This document shows, piece after piece, positions 48,303 to 58,632 of a stretch of 64,000 nt of DNA. The DNA is from Phellopilus nigrolimitatus (Eukaryota > Basidiomycota > Agaricomycetes > Hymenochaetales > Hymenochaetaceae): the NCBI GenBank assembly GCA_021029095.1, contig JAJOHG010000009.1:682001-746000 (forward strand), in the 5' to 3' direction. Below the pieces are notes generated by a model. The model did not search any database and was not told the DNA's origin. It saw only the letters and a list, made by a program, of their open reading frames with translations. The stretch's first letter is position 1; every line of letters starts with the position of its first letter. Position numbers and translations under genes: made by a program.

Positions 48303-51300
48303 ATCGACTTCCAGACGATTGACAAAGTTGGTTGGAGTGGATGTGAAATTCTCATAAGGGCGGAAATTCAAGGCTTGGAAATCAGCTAGGCTGATGGACC
48401 GTGGCGCTGCTGGGTATCGTTTATAGAATTCTTTTATAAGTTTTTGTGACCCTTTGCAGTTTTCCTCTGGTTCCCAAGTATTGTTTTCATCCGTGTACCC
48501 TTTCCATTTGACTAGGAATTCCAACTTGTTTCTGCGTCGTCTAGCATCCAAAATTTCCTCTACTTCATAATCCTTCTCTTCTCCTACTTCTATGGGTGGA
48601 GGTGGAGTGGCTCTTTGTCCAGGGATACTGGCAGCGGTGTGCAGGTGAATGCGCGAGACATTTACAACAGGATGTATTTTTATAGTGTTTGGGAGACGAA
48701 GTTGTACAGCATTTTGAGAAATGATACGCGTTATGGGGTATGGACCAATTCTTTTCTCAGCGAGTTTCCTAGAAGGTCGGTTTATTTTGAGGTTTGTGGT
48801 GTCTAACCAGACCTTATCTCCTACTTTGTATTTTGGAGCATCTCCTCGCCTTTGGTCCGCGTACTTCCGCATTTCCTCTTTTGCCTTTTCCAATGCTGAC
48901 TTTGCTTCCTCATGTATTCCTTTCATCCGATTTGCAAAGTCATCTGCCGCTTCTACTTTAGCATCCCTTCGCACTTCAAAGCCCATGCGTGGATTTCTTC
49001 CATAAACAGAGAAGAACGGGGAGATCTTTGTGGCTGTCTGTACTTTGTTGTTGTATGCAAATTCAGCCATAGCAGTCCAGGATGGCCAATTTTCTTGGCG
49101 ATGATCAACAAACATCCTCAAATACTGCTCGATCTCTTGATTCATCTGTTCTGTTTGTCCATCTGTTTGTGGATGATATGCTGTGGACAGCTTGGTCTTG
49201 ATCCCCAAAATGCTATTCAATTCTTTCATGAACGCTGATGCAAATTGTGGGCCCCGATCCGAGATTACTGTTAGCGGTAACCCATGCAGTTTCCACACAT
49301 GATCCCTATACAATGCTGCCAGTCCTAACGCCGAGGTCTCCTCTCTGGTGTTAATCACATGGATTTGTTTCGAGAAGCGATCACATACTACCAGTAGGGC
49401 ATTAAACCCTTGTGCTTCTGGCAGTCCTGTCACAAAATCCACTGAAATATCTTCCCAAGGTGCAGTAGGAGTAGGATTAGGCATCAATTTCCCAGCAGGC
49501 TTCTCTGGTAAAGATTTATGACGCGCACAAGTATCACAGCCTTTGACATAAGCTTGTACAAACTTTGTCATCCCTGGCCACCAATAGTTTCGCACGATCA
49601 ATTCCAAAGTTTTCCAATTTCCTGGATGTCCTGCTACTGCCGAATCGTGATGTAGTTTGACAATTTCTCTCCTGATCTGACCATCCTTTGGGACATACAC
49701 CTTTCCTCGATATAGGATTAAGCCTTGCTCCTCTTCCCATTCTTCGCCTCTCAACCTCTTTGTTCCTGACTTCCGCAATTCATCCGCTGCCTTCACCACC
49801 GCCTCATCCCAATCCTTTGCCTTCCTAATCTTCGTCAACAACTCTTTCTCTTCTCCATCTAACAAGACATGACCCTGTTGAGTCGCTTTGATTTTGAAAA
49901 ATTCTGGTTTCAACAAGACTACGTTTTTATTGTCATTCTCCACCCCCTCTTTAAGGTCCGAACGTCTCGAGAGGGAATCAGTCTTTTCCATTGTTTTGCC
50001 AGGTTTATGAAGAATTACAAAATCAAAGCGAGACAGGTAGAGGGACCAACGAGCTTGTCGACGATTAAGGTTTTTCGCCTTCATGAAGTATTCCAAATTC
50101 TTGTGATCAGTCCATATTTCAAATTTATGGGTTGATCCTTCCAAATGGTGGCGCCATGCTTCAAGCGCTCGCATAATGCCCAATAATTCTTTGTCATGGA
50201 CGTCATAGTTCCTTTCCACATCACTGAGAGACTTGGACAAATATGCGCACGGTCTCCATAATCCATCGTCACATTTCATGGAGAGTACTGCTCCTGTCGC
50301 AAAGTCTGATGCATCCGATTCAACACGTAATTCATTTCGTGGATCAGGAATAACAAGAACTGGTTGTTCACAGAAACGTGTCTTCAACTCGTCAAATGCC
50401 TTTTGTTCTCTTTCTCCCTATTCCCAAGTGTTTTCTTTCCTTTTTAAATCATTCAAAGGCCTGGTGATTTTTGCAAAGTCTTTGACGAAGCGACAATAGA
50501 AATTTGCAAAACCTAAGAACGATTCGACGTCTCTGACTTTCTTGGGAACTGGCCAGTCTTTTACTGCTTCCACCTTCTCCTTCATCATGCTGACCTCGCC
50601 GTTTCTGATTATCATCCCCAAAAATTCCACTTCCTCAACTCCAAACACACACTTTTCGGGTTTTAGGAATAGATCATTTTCGCGAAGTCGTTTTAAGATC
50701 TCTTTGACAATGCGATCATTCTCCTCCATGGTCTTTGTAAAAACCAATATATCATCGATGTAGATCACAACAACTCCCTCGATCATGAGATCATTGAAGA
50801 TATCGTTCATCATATTTTGGAACGTGCTTGGTGCATTGCACAATCCAAAGGTCATGACTAATGGTTCATACGCTCCCCTACTTGTTGCAAAGGCTGCCTT
50901 CCACTCGTCTCCTTCCTTGATTCGAACATTGTGATAACCCCATCGCAAATCCATCTTAGAGAAGTACTTGGCCCCTTTAAGCTTATCAATAATTTCTGAA
51001 ATCAAGGGAAGCGGGTACGCATTTTTGACAGTTCCTGAATTTAGGTACCGGTGATCTGTAATCATTCTGCGCTTCCCATCCTTCTTATTGATAAAGAAAA
51101 TAGGCGATGTCATTGGCGATTTAGAGGGCCGGATATATCCCTTGGCTTCTTGTTCCTGAATGAAGCGTCCCACCTCTTCATCTTTGTCCTGAGATAATGG
51201 ATAAACCTTCGACTTCTTGGGAACAAAATCAGGTTTCAGGTTTATCTCATGATCCCATGGTTTTCTGGTCGGAAGCCGTTCTGATGTCTTTTGATCAAAC

Positions 51301-52169
51301 ACGTCTAAGAACTCGTGAAACCTTTCTGGCACCAAGTCCTTCCAGACAGGTGGTTCCGCTTTCTTCCAGTTTAGAGGTTTGGGGTCAAGACCCGATCCAT
51401 CTTTCTCATCAATATAGCGAAGCCAAAACATTTCTTCCACAATCCTCCTGTCCAACTCGTCATCCTCATCTTCCTCGTCTGCTATCAACTCAGGCATAGG
51501 CTTCATCCTCCGTATCTTTGCCTCTTCCTCTCGCTTCTCACGCCTCTGCATCGAATGGCAAGTTTTTGGACATCGAGTTAACTTGACTTCCCCAGAGTTC
51601 CAGTCAATTTCCGGGTTATGTCTCTTTAACCATGGGTGACCAAGAATTACGGTTGTCTTTCCCAGGTTACAAACTTCAAAAGTTGCCTTCTCTCGATGTT
51701 CGCTAAACTGCACAATCAGATCTACCTCCTCTTCTATCGATCCTCCTTGATTCTTGGTGCCATCAACATTGTAAACCGGTATACTCCGTGTAAGTTTACG
51801 TGTTTTCAGGCGATTTGCTTTAACAAATTCGGTATCGATGAAGAGGCCAGTAGCGCCACTATCTAACAATGCTTCTACGTCCAACCTTTCATTGGTGTCA
51901 CTAGTCTGCAGTGTGATGCGTATAGCGACATGGCGATTGTTGGTTGATCGAATGAACTTCTTATCTCCTTTTTCTTCCTTTCCTGATGATGAATCTGGAC
52001 CAGAATATATATTGGAATGGGGAATTAAGCACGCCCTTTTGGCGCCGAGCTCCGAACCAGTCAGAGACCCCCTTGAACCTTTACAATCTAATATTACATC
52101 ATCATCAAGAGAAGAAAATCGATTCTGAGTCACAAGCGGGAGATTGTTCACTTGGACTCGCTTTGAAAA
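48297..52169 (-). pseudogene. Gypsy pol polyprotein with one internal stop
   Basis: The frame is open from the -1 shift point near 52169 down to 48297 except for a TAG at 50418-50420. Domains in order: aspartic protease (LLDSGATGLFID) and reverse transcriptase with YIDD near 50760. RNase H follows with ESDASDFATGAV, then the integrase zinc region (HPGN...CDTCARH). The integrase core has ISDRGPQF and TAYHPQTDGQTEQMN, and a chromodomain closes the protein (LEFLVKWKGYTDENNTWEPE). The stop falls between reverse transcriptase and RNase H and separates two otherwise normal halves. No frameshifts or deletions were seen elsewhere. The chromodomain places it among chromoviruses, which target heterochromatin. 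Confidence 0.9.
49941..49956 (-). promoter_or_regulatory. candidate central polypurine tract
   Basis: Exact 16-nt copy of the 3' polypurine tract (CCTTAAAGAGGGGGTG on the minus strand) within pol, about 1.65 kb from the 3' copy. Confidence 0.6.
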
Positions 52170-53329
52170 CCCTGCTCCTTAGCTTTCGCCTCCAGAGCCT
52201 CCTTATCCTTCTGCGCAGCAGCCTCCTGAGCAAAATAGTCGCGCATCTGGTCATACGTCATCGCCCTGACATCGAGGCCAACCTTGCAGTCCCTCGCATA
52301 ATGTCCAAGACGACCGCACTTGAAACACTTTACTGGTGGCCTCCGGCCCGTCCGATCCACATCCATAGCATTAGGGTCTTTTGGCGCTCCCGTAGTCGAC
52401 GTCCCAGACGTACCCGGCTGAGCCCTACCCTGTCCATAACTTCCGTAGTTTGGTTGTGCCTGCACCTGTGGTTGCTGATACATCCTCGTCTGACTCTGTG
52501 TCTGCGTCGCCTTCCCTGCATTTGTCTGCTGTGCTGGAGCTACCCGCTTTTGCTCCGTTGCACCACGACGATAGGCTTCGCCCTCCCTCCACTGTCGGTC
52601 GAGTCGCTGTGCCCATTCGTACCATCCATTGATGCCGTGGTGACGTGAAAGAGTGGTTGGCATCGTCGGTAGTGCGTACATACGCGCAAGTAGCTGACCA
52701 TTAATTTTCTTTTTGAAGACTTCAATCAAAGCAGCGTCATTGTAACCCGTGCGCGAAGCGACATCCTGAAATTTTACCACGAATGCGTCCATGGTGTCCT
52801 TCCCTTGATGCATGTTGTCCAGCTTGGAGATGGCTGTGGCAACCGGGTTGGGATCACCAAATCGCTCCTTGAAGTCCGTCACAAACTCCTCGTATGTGTA
52901 ATAGACGCTCTGCGCGTGTATCCTCTTCCACTCCTGCACCATCTCTCCTCGCATGTATGACAACGCAAATTTGACACGCGACCCCACATCTGGGAATTCA
53001 GCCGCATGTGTCTCCTGGTAGATCCGAACTTCTAACAACCACCCCTCAGATTCCTCCTGATTTCCTTCAAAGTACGACGGTGGAGCTACCTTTGGCATTT
53101 TGGGTGAGGGAGCCGCCGCCGCTGGTGCTGGCATGATTACGGGTGGTGGATGAGGGGCTGCAGCCAGGTTGGTTACAGTTTGGGTGAGGTGTGCAACGTT
53201 CCCTCCCAAGGCCTGCACCTGGTGCGTCAACATGCCGATAAGGTGCAGCAAGTCCTGGGTGGTTGGGGGTGGTGGCTGCTGCTGTGCCTGCTGCCCCTCT
53301 ATGTCGACAAAAGGTGGTGGTTGATCCAT
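52148..53329 (-). CDS. Gypsy Gag polyprotein
   Basis: 393 codons from the ATG at 53329. It has a Pro/Gln-rich start, then a capsid region (YFEGNQEESEGWLLEVRIYQ and KFALSYMRGEMVQEWKRI), and one CCHC zinc knuckle (CFKCGRLGHYARDC) near residues 336-350. It ends with a charged Lys/Glu tail. Gag forms the virus-like particle that holds the element RNA. The frame is intact. Pol is in the -1 frame; a slippery heptamer lies 15 nt before the gag stop. Confidence 0.92.
   Translation of the reverse strand: MDQPPPFVDIEGQQAQQQPPPPTTQDLLHLIGMLTHQVQALGGNVAHLTQTVTNLAAAPHPPPVIMPAPAAAAPSPKMPKVAPPSYFEGNQEESEGWLLEVRIYQETHAAEFPDVGSRVKFALSYMRGEMVQEWKRIHAQSVYYTYEEFVTDFKERFGDPNPVATAISKLDNMHQGKDTMDAFVVKFQDVASRTGYNDAALIEVFKKKINGQLLARMYALPTMPTTLSRHHGINGWYEWAQRLDRQWREGEAYRRGATEQKRVAPAQQTNAGKATQTQSQTRMYQQPQVQAQPNYGSYGQGRAQPGTSGTSTTGAPKDPNAMDVDRTGRRPPVKCFKCGRLGHYARDCKVGLDVRAMTYDQMRDYFAQEAAAQKDKEALEAKAKEQGFQSESK
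52166..52172 (-). promoter_or_regulatory. candidate -1 ribosomal frameshift site
   Basis: GGGTTTT on the coding strand is phased as G-GGT-TTT in the gag frame, the canonical X-XXY-YYZ form. The -1 frame is open from here into pol with no stop. This gives a direct route to a Gag-Pol fusion. Confidence 0.6.
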
Positions 53330-53949
53330 CGCGGTGACTAACTATCAACGAAATATGTTTCGGTAGATAATTCTACTGACTACGGCACCGCAACACACAC
53401 TTCAGCAGTTGCACGAGAGGGCTACGACGTGGTGTTCGCCTGTCCCTTACTACTCGTGGAGGGATTGTCCTCAGTAGCTTAGCTTAAGCCTGCGCTACCA
53501 ACAGTTCACCAAGAGTGCGAAGGATGGTTTAATAAAGAACGGAATTGAAAGTGAATACGCGGCGAGTCGGTAGTGGAACCAGACACTCTGATTTCCGCGT
53601 ATGTGGGAGTATGGGGGTTTCCTATCAAAAAGCCGAGCGTCGATCAAGGGATCAACGACGGTAAGGACGAGGTAGCGGGAACCGAAGATGAGGGAGTTCT
53701 TGATAGTGGTGGCGTTGAAGGTAGAAGAGGGAAAGTCGATGGGTGTGTCGGAAGTGCTGTTCAGGGCGAAGGTGATGTCCTCGAGGTCGAAGGTTGTACC
53801 TCTCTGAACGCACGCGTCGAGTGTGAGGTGAAATTGTGAAGTGGTGAAAACAGGCCGCCGCAACGTGTCGCGACGACAAGGCAAGAGTTATAGAGATGAG
53901 GGCGAGTTAGAGATGAGAGGAATGTTTGGAGAATGCGCAATGAGGATAG

Positions 53950-53960
53950 AATCGAGTTCT
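53950..53960 (-). promoter_or_regulatory. self-complementary primer binding site
   Basis: AGAACTCGATT on the minus strand, two bases inside the 5' LTR. Its exact 11-nt complement (AATCGAGTTCT) lies in the same LTR at 54081-54091, about 25 nt past the TATA box, which is where transcripts should begin. This is the layout of Tf1-type self-priming. No TGG-start tRNA site is present. Confidence 0.7.
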
Positions 53961-53962
53961 AC

Positions 53963-54368
53963 TGTTAGAGCACACCACAAACCAAAAGGCTGAGGCGCAA
54001 ACTCCAAAGCACAAGACGACAAGAGAGAGAATGCTGAGCTGACTTGGAAGGGAATCACACTTTGTGGTGGAGATTCTAAGAGAACTCGATTGAGCCTCCC
54101 AGATGTTTATTGCCTCTTTATATACTAAAACCTAGTGCGCACAGACCAAGCAGTACACTACCTAATATGGTTACATTAGTGGAGCGAGTGGAGCTAATAA
54201 TGTCATAGATGATGTCACCGTCGATGATGTCACTATGATGTCATGGTCTAGACTATGATGTCATGATGACGTCAGTGTAGAACACTCTAGGCTACCATGT
54301 GACTCTAAATACTGAGAGGCCGCAAGTTCAAGACAAGGTAAGGGAAAATTAAAATACGTGTCATAACA
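53963..54368 (-). repeat. 5' LTR (promoter) of the Gypsy element
   Basis: U3 contains the bZIP-like motif cluster (about 54197-54274) and the TATA box TATATAAAG (54116-54124, minus strand). The predicted transcript start is near 54091, giving R plus U5 of about 129 nt. Confidence 0.95.
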
Positions 54369-54374
54369 AATGCC

Positions 54375-54555
54375 TGCAGTGTAACCAATCAGAGATCTAT
54401 TCTCTTTTAAACATATTTGAGGGTACATATCAGTCATTGCTTGTAGTACCACTGGGGTCTGTAGGAAGATGATGTGGGGTGGAAGTGGTTGTCCTTCAGG
54501 TGTTGGCAGCTTGAAGAGTAACACACTTCTATTTAGGACTTGTACATTGGCCTGG
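54375..54555 (-). other. protein-like fragment of unknown origin
   Basis: On the minus strand an open stretch reads VQVLNRSVLLFKLPTPEGQP and QTPVVLQAMTDMYPQICL. It is not recognised. It lies between the Gypsy element and a foldback element and is probably a piece of an older transposon or captured gene. Confidence 0.35.
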
Positions 54556-54556
54556 A

Positions 54557-54977
54557 CACTGCAGGCATCCACTTAGAATCCCCCCATGGTGAGTTGATTA
54601 GTTGATTTATTTTATTGTGGCTTTCTCCATGCAATATAGTTTAACACTCTTGGACACTTTTATCCAAATCACTTTATAACTTTCTTATGCATTTCTCCAA
54701 ACAGTATACTTCAACTTTTTTTTGCCTTTGTCCACACAAGAAAGGTTTAACAAAGGCATGTTTTTGTCAAAGCTCCCCTTTGATAATCCTTTTTTGTGTA
54801 GATAAAGGCAAAAAGAAAGTCCAAGTATATTGTTTGGACAAAGGCATAACAAAGTTAGCAAACAATTTGGATAAAAGTGTTCAAAAGTGTTAAACTATAA
54901 TGTGTGGGAAAAGCCATAACTAAATAAAACAACTATTTGACTCACCATGGGGGGATTCTAAGTGGATGCCCACAGTG
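54557..54977. mobile_element. foldback / MITE-like element, full length 421 bp
   Basis: CACTGCAGGCATCCACTTAG at the left and its inverted partner, ending CCCACAGTG, at the right. The arms are near-complete reverse complements around a centre near 54770. It is the same family and length as 45746-46167. No clear target duplication is visible here. Confidence 0.75.
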
Positions 54978-55590
54978 AGTGGACGGGTGGTGAGTGGAGG
55001 TGTGATGTGCTTCAGGACTGACATTTGTGTTGCATGTGCAGGATGGAAAAAAAAGAAAATTGTTGACAAGAGCTGGCAGACAGATGTTGTGTAAGCTGTG
55101 GTGTAGGACCTCCGCCTACAATCACACCGGAACTGAGCTGAACCAGATCTATAGGGAAATAGAGAGAGAGATACGAGAGAAACAGGGCCAGTGACAGTGA
55201 TGGTAGTAGACTAAGAGGTGGGGGCTTAAACAACCCCAAACAGACCCGTAGACTATGTTCCTACATGTGGTGTCATGAGGGCACGTGTACCCAGCACACA
55301 CTGCCACGACCAGACTTTGCTGGCATTCCCATCAGGCTTATGTTACACTTATATATGCTTATATCAGGCTCAGGGACAGTGTGTCCCGTTAGGATCTAAA
55401 TATTGCTTTCCATTGATAGATCAGATATGTGAATACATAAAAGGCTTGTTGATTGCCTTATTGGGTCAGTGATGCTGATCAATTCTAGCCCAACTAAGGG
55501 TCTCGACATGTGATGCTTAGGACCTTGGGAACTGCCTGATGTATTGGTCATAGAATAGTTCCTATTTCTTACGGTGCCACAGCACACATG
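54978..55590. other. right edge of the repeat nest, no gene
   Basis: Low-information sequence with a pyrimidine-rich patch on the minus strand near 55150-55210. No coding evidence or known repeat end. Confidence 0.4.
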
Positions 55591-55597
55591 CGCGTCA

Positions 55598-56220
55598 GTT
55601 GCTCACGATGACGTCATCGTCGCGGACTGGCGCGATCTGGAGCCTGCCTCATCCGTCGTCGTCAACTTCCACGCACCGCGGACACCCCGGCCGAGGTCGC
55701 GCCGCCCGCTTGCGGCGTTCTGCTCGGCGCGTTTTGCTACGTGCGTTTGACGTGCGGGGAGCGCGCGACGCGCCCGCGTGCGAGCTCCGGCGCGAACGGG
55801 CACGCAGTCGGTCACGCGAACGGGAAGGACAAGGCGCGTGCTGACATCGTCGACCCGCCCGCGTCCCCGCGCGCCTGTGCCCACTGCCCACGCTCCCTTC
55901 CGAGCCCTCCGCGTCGCCTGCATCATCGTCGTCGACGGCCGTAGGCAGCGACAGGTACGAGCTCTGCCTGGGCTGCTTCGAGACGGCCGACCTGCTGCAT
56001 GCACTGGCTGGCGGCGCAGCTCCCGACAAACCGACCTTGGCCTCACCGGAGGACTAGCGCACGCCAAATCAGCTGCGGCACACGGCGCCGAGGCAGAAGG
56101 GCCACTTCCGCCATGCGTAGCTCGAGAAGCTGTGGGGTGCATCGGGGTGGAAAGACGTCGGTGCGTGACCCGTCTCTTTTTGATTTCGATATTAGCGGAT
56201 GCTGAATAGCCGGGATGGTG
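55598..56220 (+). pseudogene. GC-rich broken gene, possibly ZZ/Cys-rich type
   Basis: Plus-strand pieces in shifting frames look protein-coding. RYELCLGCFETADLLHAL (about 55950-56000) and LEKLWGASGWKDVG (about 56110-56155) are separated by stops and frame changes. A further Cys pair, ECTICNTSL, follows near 56240. The Cys-x-x-Cys spacing suggests a ZZ-type zinc finger region, but the second half of the finger is not found. GC content is much higher than in the flanks. I judge it a degenerate fragment; the family call is weak. Confidence 0.35.
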
Positions 56221-56514
56221 CAGAGCAAGACAATATAGGCGAGTGTACGATCTGCAACACCTCGCTGACAGTGCAGCATTTCGTTACGAGTCGACACTGA
56301 AGCGCATGAACGAGCTCGTCCACTCGAGGGAGTACACATGGAGGTCCGCCGCGTATGTTGTGCGCTTCTGGCTCTGCCACCCGCTTGTGTACGCCGCGAC
56401 GCTCGCGAGTGGTCGCAGGACGAGCGCACGAAGTTGTCGCCCTGTGCGGGGTAGGACGGCAGGATCCCGCACTGTCCATCTGCACGAGGCTCGAGGCCGA
56501 GCCCTCACTCTGCT

Positions 56515-56655
56515 TGCTTTGCCATCATTAAGGTCGGCGGCGCCATGCTCGACCAGGTCGACGAGCTGGCCCTCAGCCTCTACCGTGTTGGCCTGTGCGC
56601 CGTCGTGCTTTACGGCGCCGGCGTGTCCATCCCGAGCCTCCGCCAACTGTGAACA
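56515..56655 (+). pseudogene. acetylglutamate-kinase-like fragment
   Basis: One frame reads FAIIKVGGAMLDQVDELALS, then LYRVGLCAVVLYGAG, and stops at TGA. This resembles the N-terminal nucleotide-binding part of arginine-pathway N-acetylglutamate kinase (KVGGA loop and xGAG loop). Family members usually have two to three more residues between the Leu-Ser and Tyr-Arg-Val and continue for several hundred residues. Neither is present. It is probably a captured or degenerate piece, not a working enzyme. Confidence 0.5.
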
Positions 56656-56659
56656 ATCT

Positions 56660-58250
56660 CAACTCACGTCAGAAGGCCCAGCTAAGGTAATCTACCACAA
56701 AATTAACAAAAGTCCTCGGCGCCGCTCCACAGGTCGTAGATGATTTTCGTGGTACGTACATATACATGTACATAGCTGAATCCAATGTTTAGGAATGAAA
56801 TTCGGGTTTGACACGGGTCTATTTGCTCAGCTCCAAAGATTTCGTCTCCATTCGCATTATCTACTACGGAGAGAATGCAGCCGACTGTTTTCGTTACCTC
56901 TGGAAAAGCGCTGCACGGGCGTGCGTAGAGTGCCAGCGAACACATCAACCCGGATCGCTGTCCTCTATCCTCTGCACTTCGGCCCGCGACCCGCGAGACG
57001 CATCGTCGACGCTCATCGGAAGCCTCTTTGTCTTCAAATCAGTTGAAGCGAAGGTCGACTATTTCATCCCGTACATCGACTGAATCGCTTCGCCGCTCTC
57101 GATCGCGACCCTTGTCGGTGGATCTCTTCCCTAGCTCGGGACAGAAGGTGGCCGGGAATGGCTCCATGATGCCGCGTCCTTGACCCTTGAAAGAGGTGGA
57201 CGCGCGGCCGTAATCGTTTAGTTGGGACTCAGTGTGCGACTCCTTATACTGTACGAGCCAGCATTCAGCATCCCGTTCCTCAACGTCGCTGTGTCGCGAG
57301 AAGATGGCGCGCATCTGCAAATTGCTAGGCGAGGGCGTGCCCGTTGATCTCGTATTTCCAACAGCTGAAGTCACGGAGGCCTATAAGGTCGTGTTGGACA
57401 TCCGCCCGCCATCCGCCGCGGCGGAGCTGGAGGTGCTTACTGAAACACCGCCCCCGCCGCCCCCGCCGCCCCCGAAGCAAACTCTGGCGCGGGGCGGGGT
57501 CTCCAAAGGCCGAGCAGCCGCGGCGGACGTCCGATCGTGCAAGGATGCTCGCGACGATCGTCAAAAGCCCGTGCTCTTCGTCCTCCTCGAACGTCTCCAC
57601 GGACAACGGGAGCTCGCTCCTGACGACTACCACTTCTTCTTATCGCTTCACTCCGTCGCCGTGCTCATCGTCGCCTTCTTCGTCGAATCTCGTCGATCCG
57701 GTCCACGAGATCGACGGCACACATGGACGCCGCGAGTTCGCGATCTATGTGCCCTTCGGTCGCTGGCCGAATAACGCATGTTGGGGTGCAGAGGCGGGAG
57801 GAGGGTGGGGCGGAAGGTCGAACCCGCTCTCGTGTCGAAGGCCGGCGACCTTGGCGGCGGAGAGGAAGAAAGTGTCTTCTGTGCCGGAGGGGAGGTCGAA
57901 ACAGCCGGACGGGAAGGCGGTCTATGTATTGATGTTATCTGGGTAGAACTGGCCTGCTTCTTCTGGTGCTTGCACCGGCAGAGAGGGCAATGCAGAAGTA
58001 TCTGAGTAACGCGGAGCATAAACTTGCGCGTCAGACAGAAGAAGAGAATAAAGGCGTCGTCGTGCATCGTTGGCGTACACCATATGCTACTTATGCATAT
58101 ATCGGACGGAAAGAGATTTATAGAGGAGTAATGCTCGTCGTGCTCCGCGCTCCGAGTCCGTGCTGGTGCAGTGGGTAAGAAAAGATACTCAGTCGTTTAC
58201 AAATATACATACAATACAATAGTTAGAGAACATGTAAATAAGATGCTACT
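56660..58250. other. GC-rich region with coding-like frames, unassigned
   Basis: Several long overlapping frames occur on both strands at 57230-57950. They include a poly-proline run (about 57450-57475) after LLGEGVPVDLVFPTAEVTEA on the plus strand, and a Ser/Pro-rich frame on the minus strand. None could be assigned. GC-rich sequence gives long frames by chance, so I do not name a gene. The patch 58180-58550 is AT-rich and merges into the copy 2 promoter. Confidence 0.3.
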
Positions 58251-58553
58251 CATCATCTGGGAATACTGCTTATAATTGCTGGAAGGTTGTCGCTCGTATG
58301 CCGCTTATTACTAATTATTTTTATTATATATTGCTCCAGTTAATGTCTATTTGTATGTACATGTTTGGCGTATGGTGTCCAACTGCCGACTTACGTACAT
58401 AACATCAAACCCTCTAAAGCTCTCTTTGTATTTTTCTTTCGAATCTGCGACAGCAGGTTATTGCCGACAACAAGGAACACGGCCTTCTCTGGATGCCCAG
58501 CGGAACCTGTAGTAACCAGCGCCTGTTCGCAGTTCAATCAAATTAAGGCGAAT

Positions 58554-58565
58554 CATATATAAACC
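58554..58565 (+). promoter_or_regulatory. TATA box of DUF4139 copy 2
   Basis: CATATATAAACC, identical to the copy 1 box, about 70 nt before the ATG at 58633. Confidence 0.65.
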
Positions 58566-58632
58566 GTCGACTCCGAGCCTTTAGCCAGCAAAGTCGAAGC
58601 GTTCCACCTCCAACAACTTGTCATTCAGCAAC

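Larger units (their letters stand above)
47880..54368 (-). mobile_element. Ty3/Gypsy chromovirus LTR retrotransposon, nearly intact
   Basis: Complete 6,489-bp element transcribed leftward. It has two 406-bp LTRs (47880-48285 and 53963-54368) beginning TG and ending CA, flanked by the target duplication AATGC (47875-47879 and 54369-54373). Order from its 5' end: LTR, self-complementary primer site, gag, and pol with protease, reverse transcriptase, RNase H, integrase and chromodomain. A polypurine tract and the 3' LTR follow. The LTRs differ at one base I could find (48116 versus 54199), so insertion is recent. One in-frame stop in pol (50418-50420) probably prevents autonomous movement unless read through. 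Confidence 0.95.

Noticed and set aside
57232..57774. Plus-strand gene with a poly-proline run
   Set aside because: Competing frames of similar quality exist on both strands, with no recognisable domain and no splice support. Kept only as an unassigned region.
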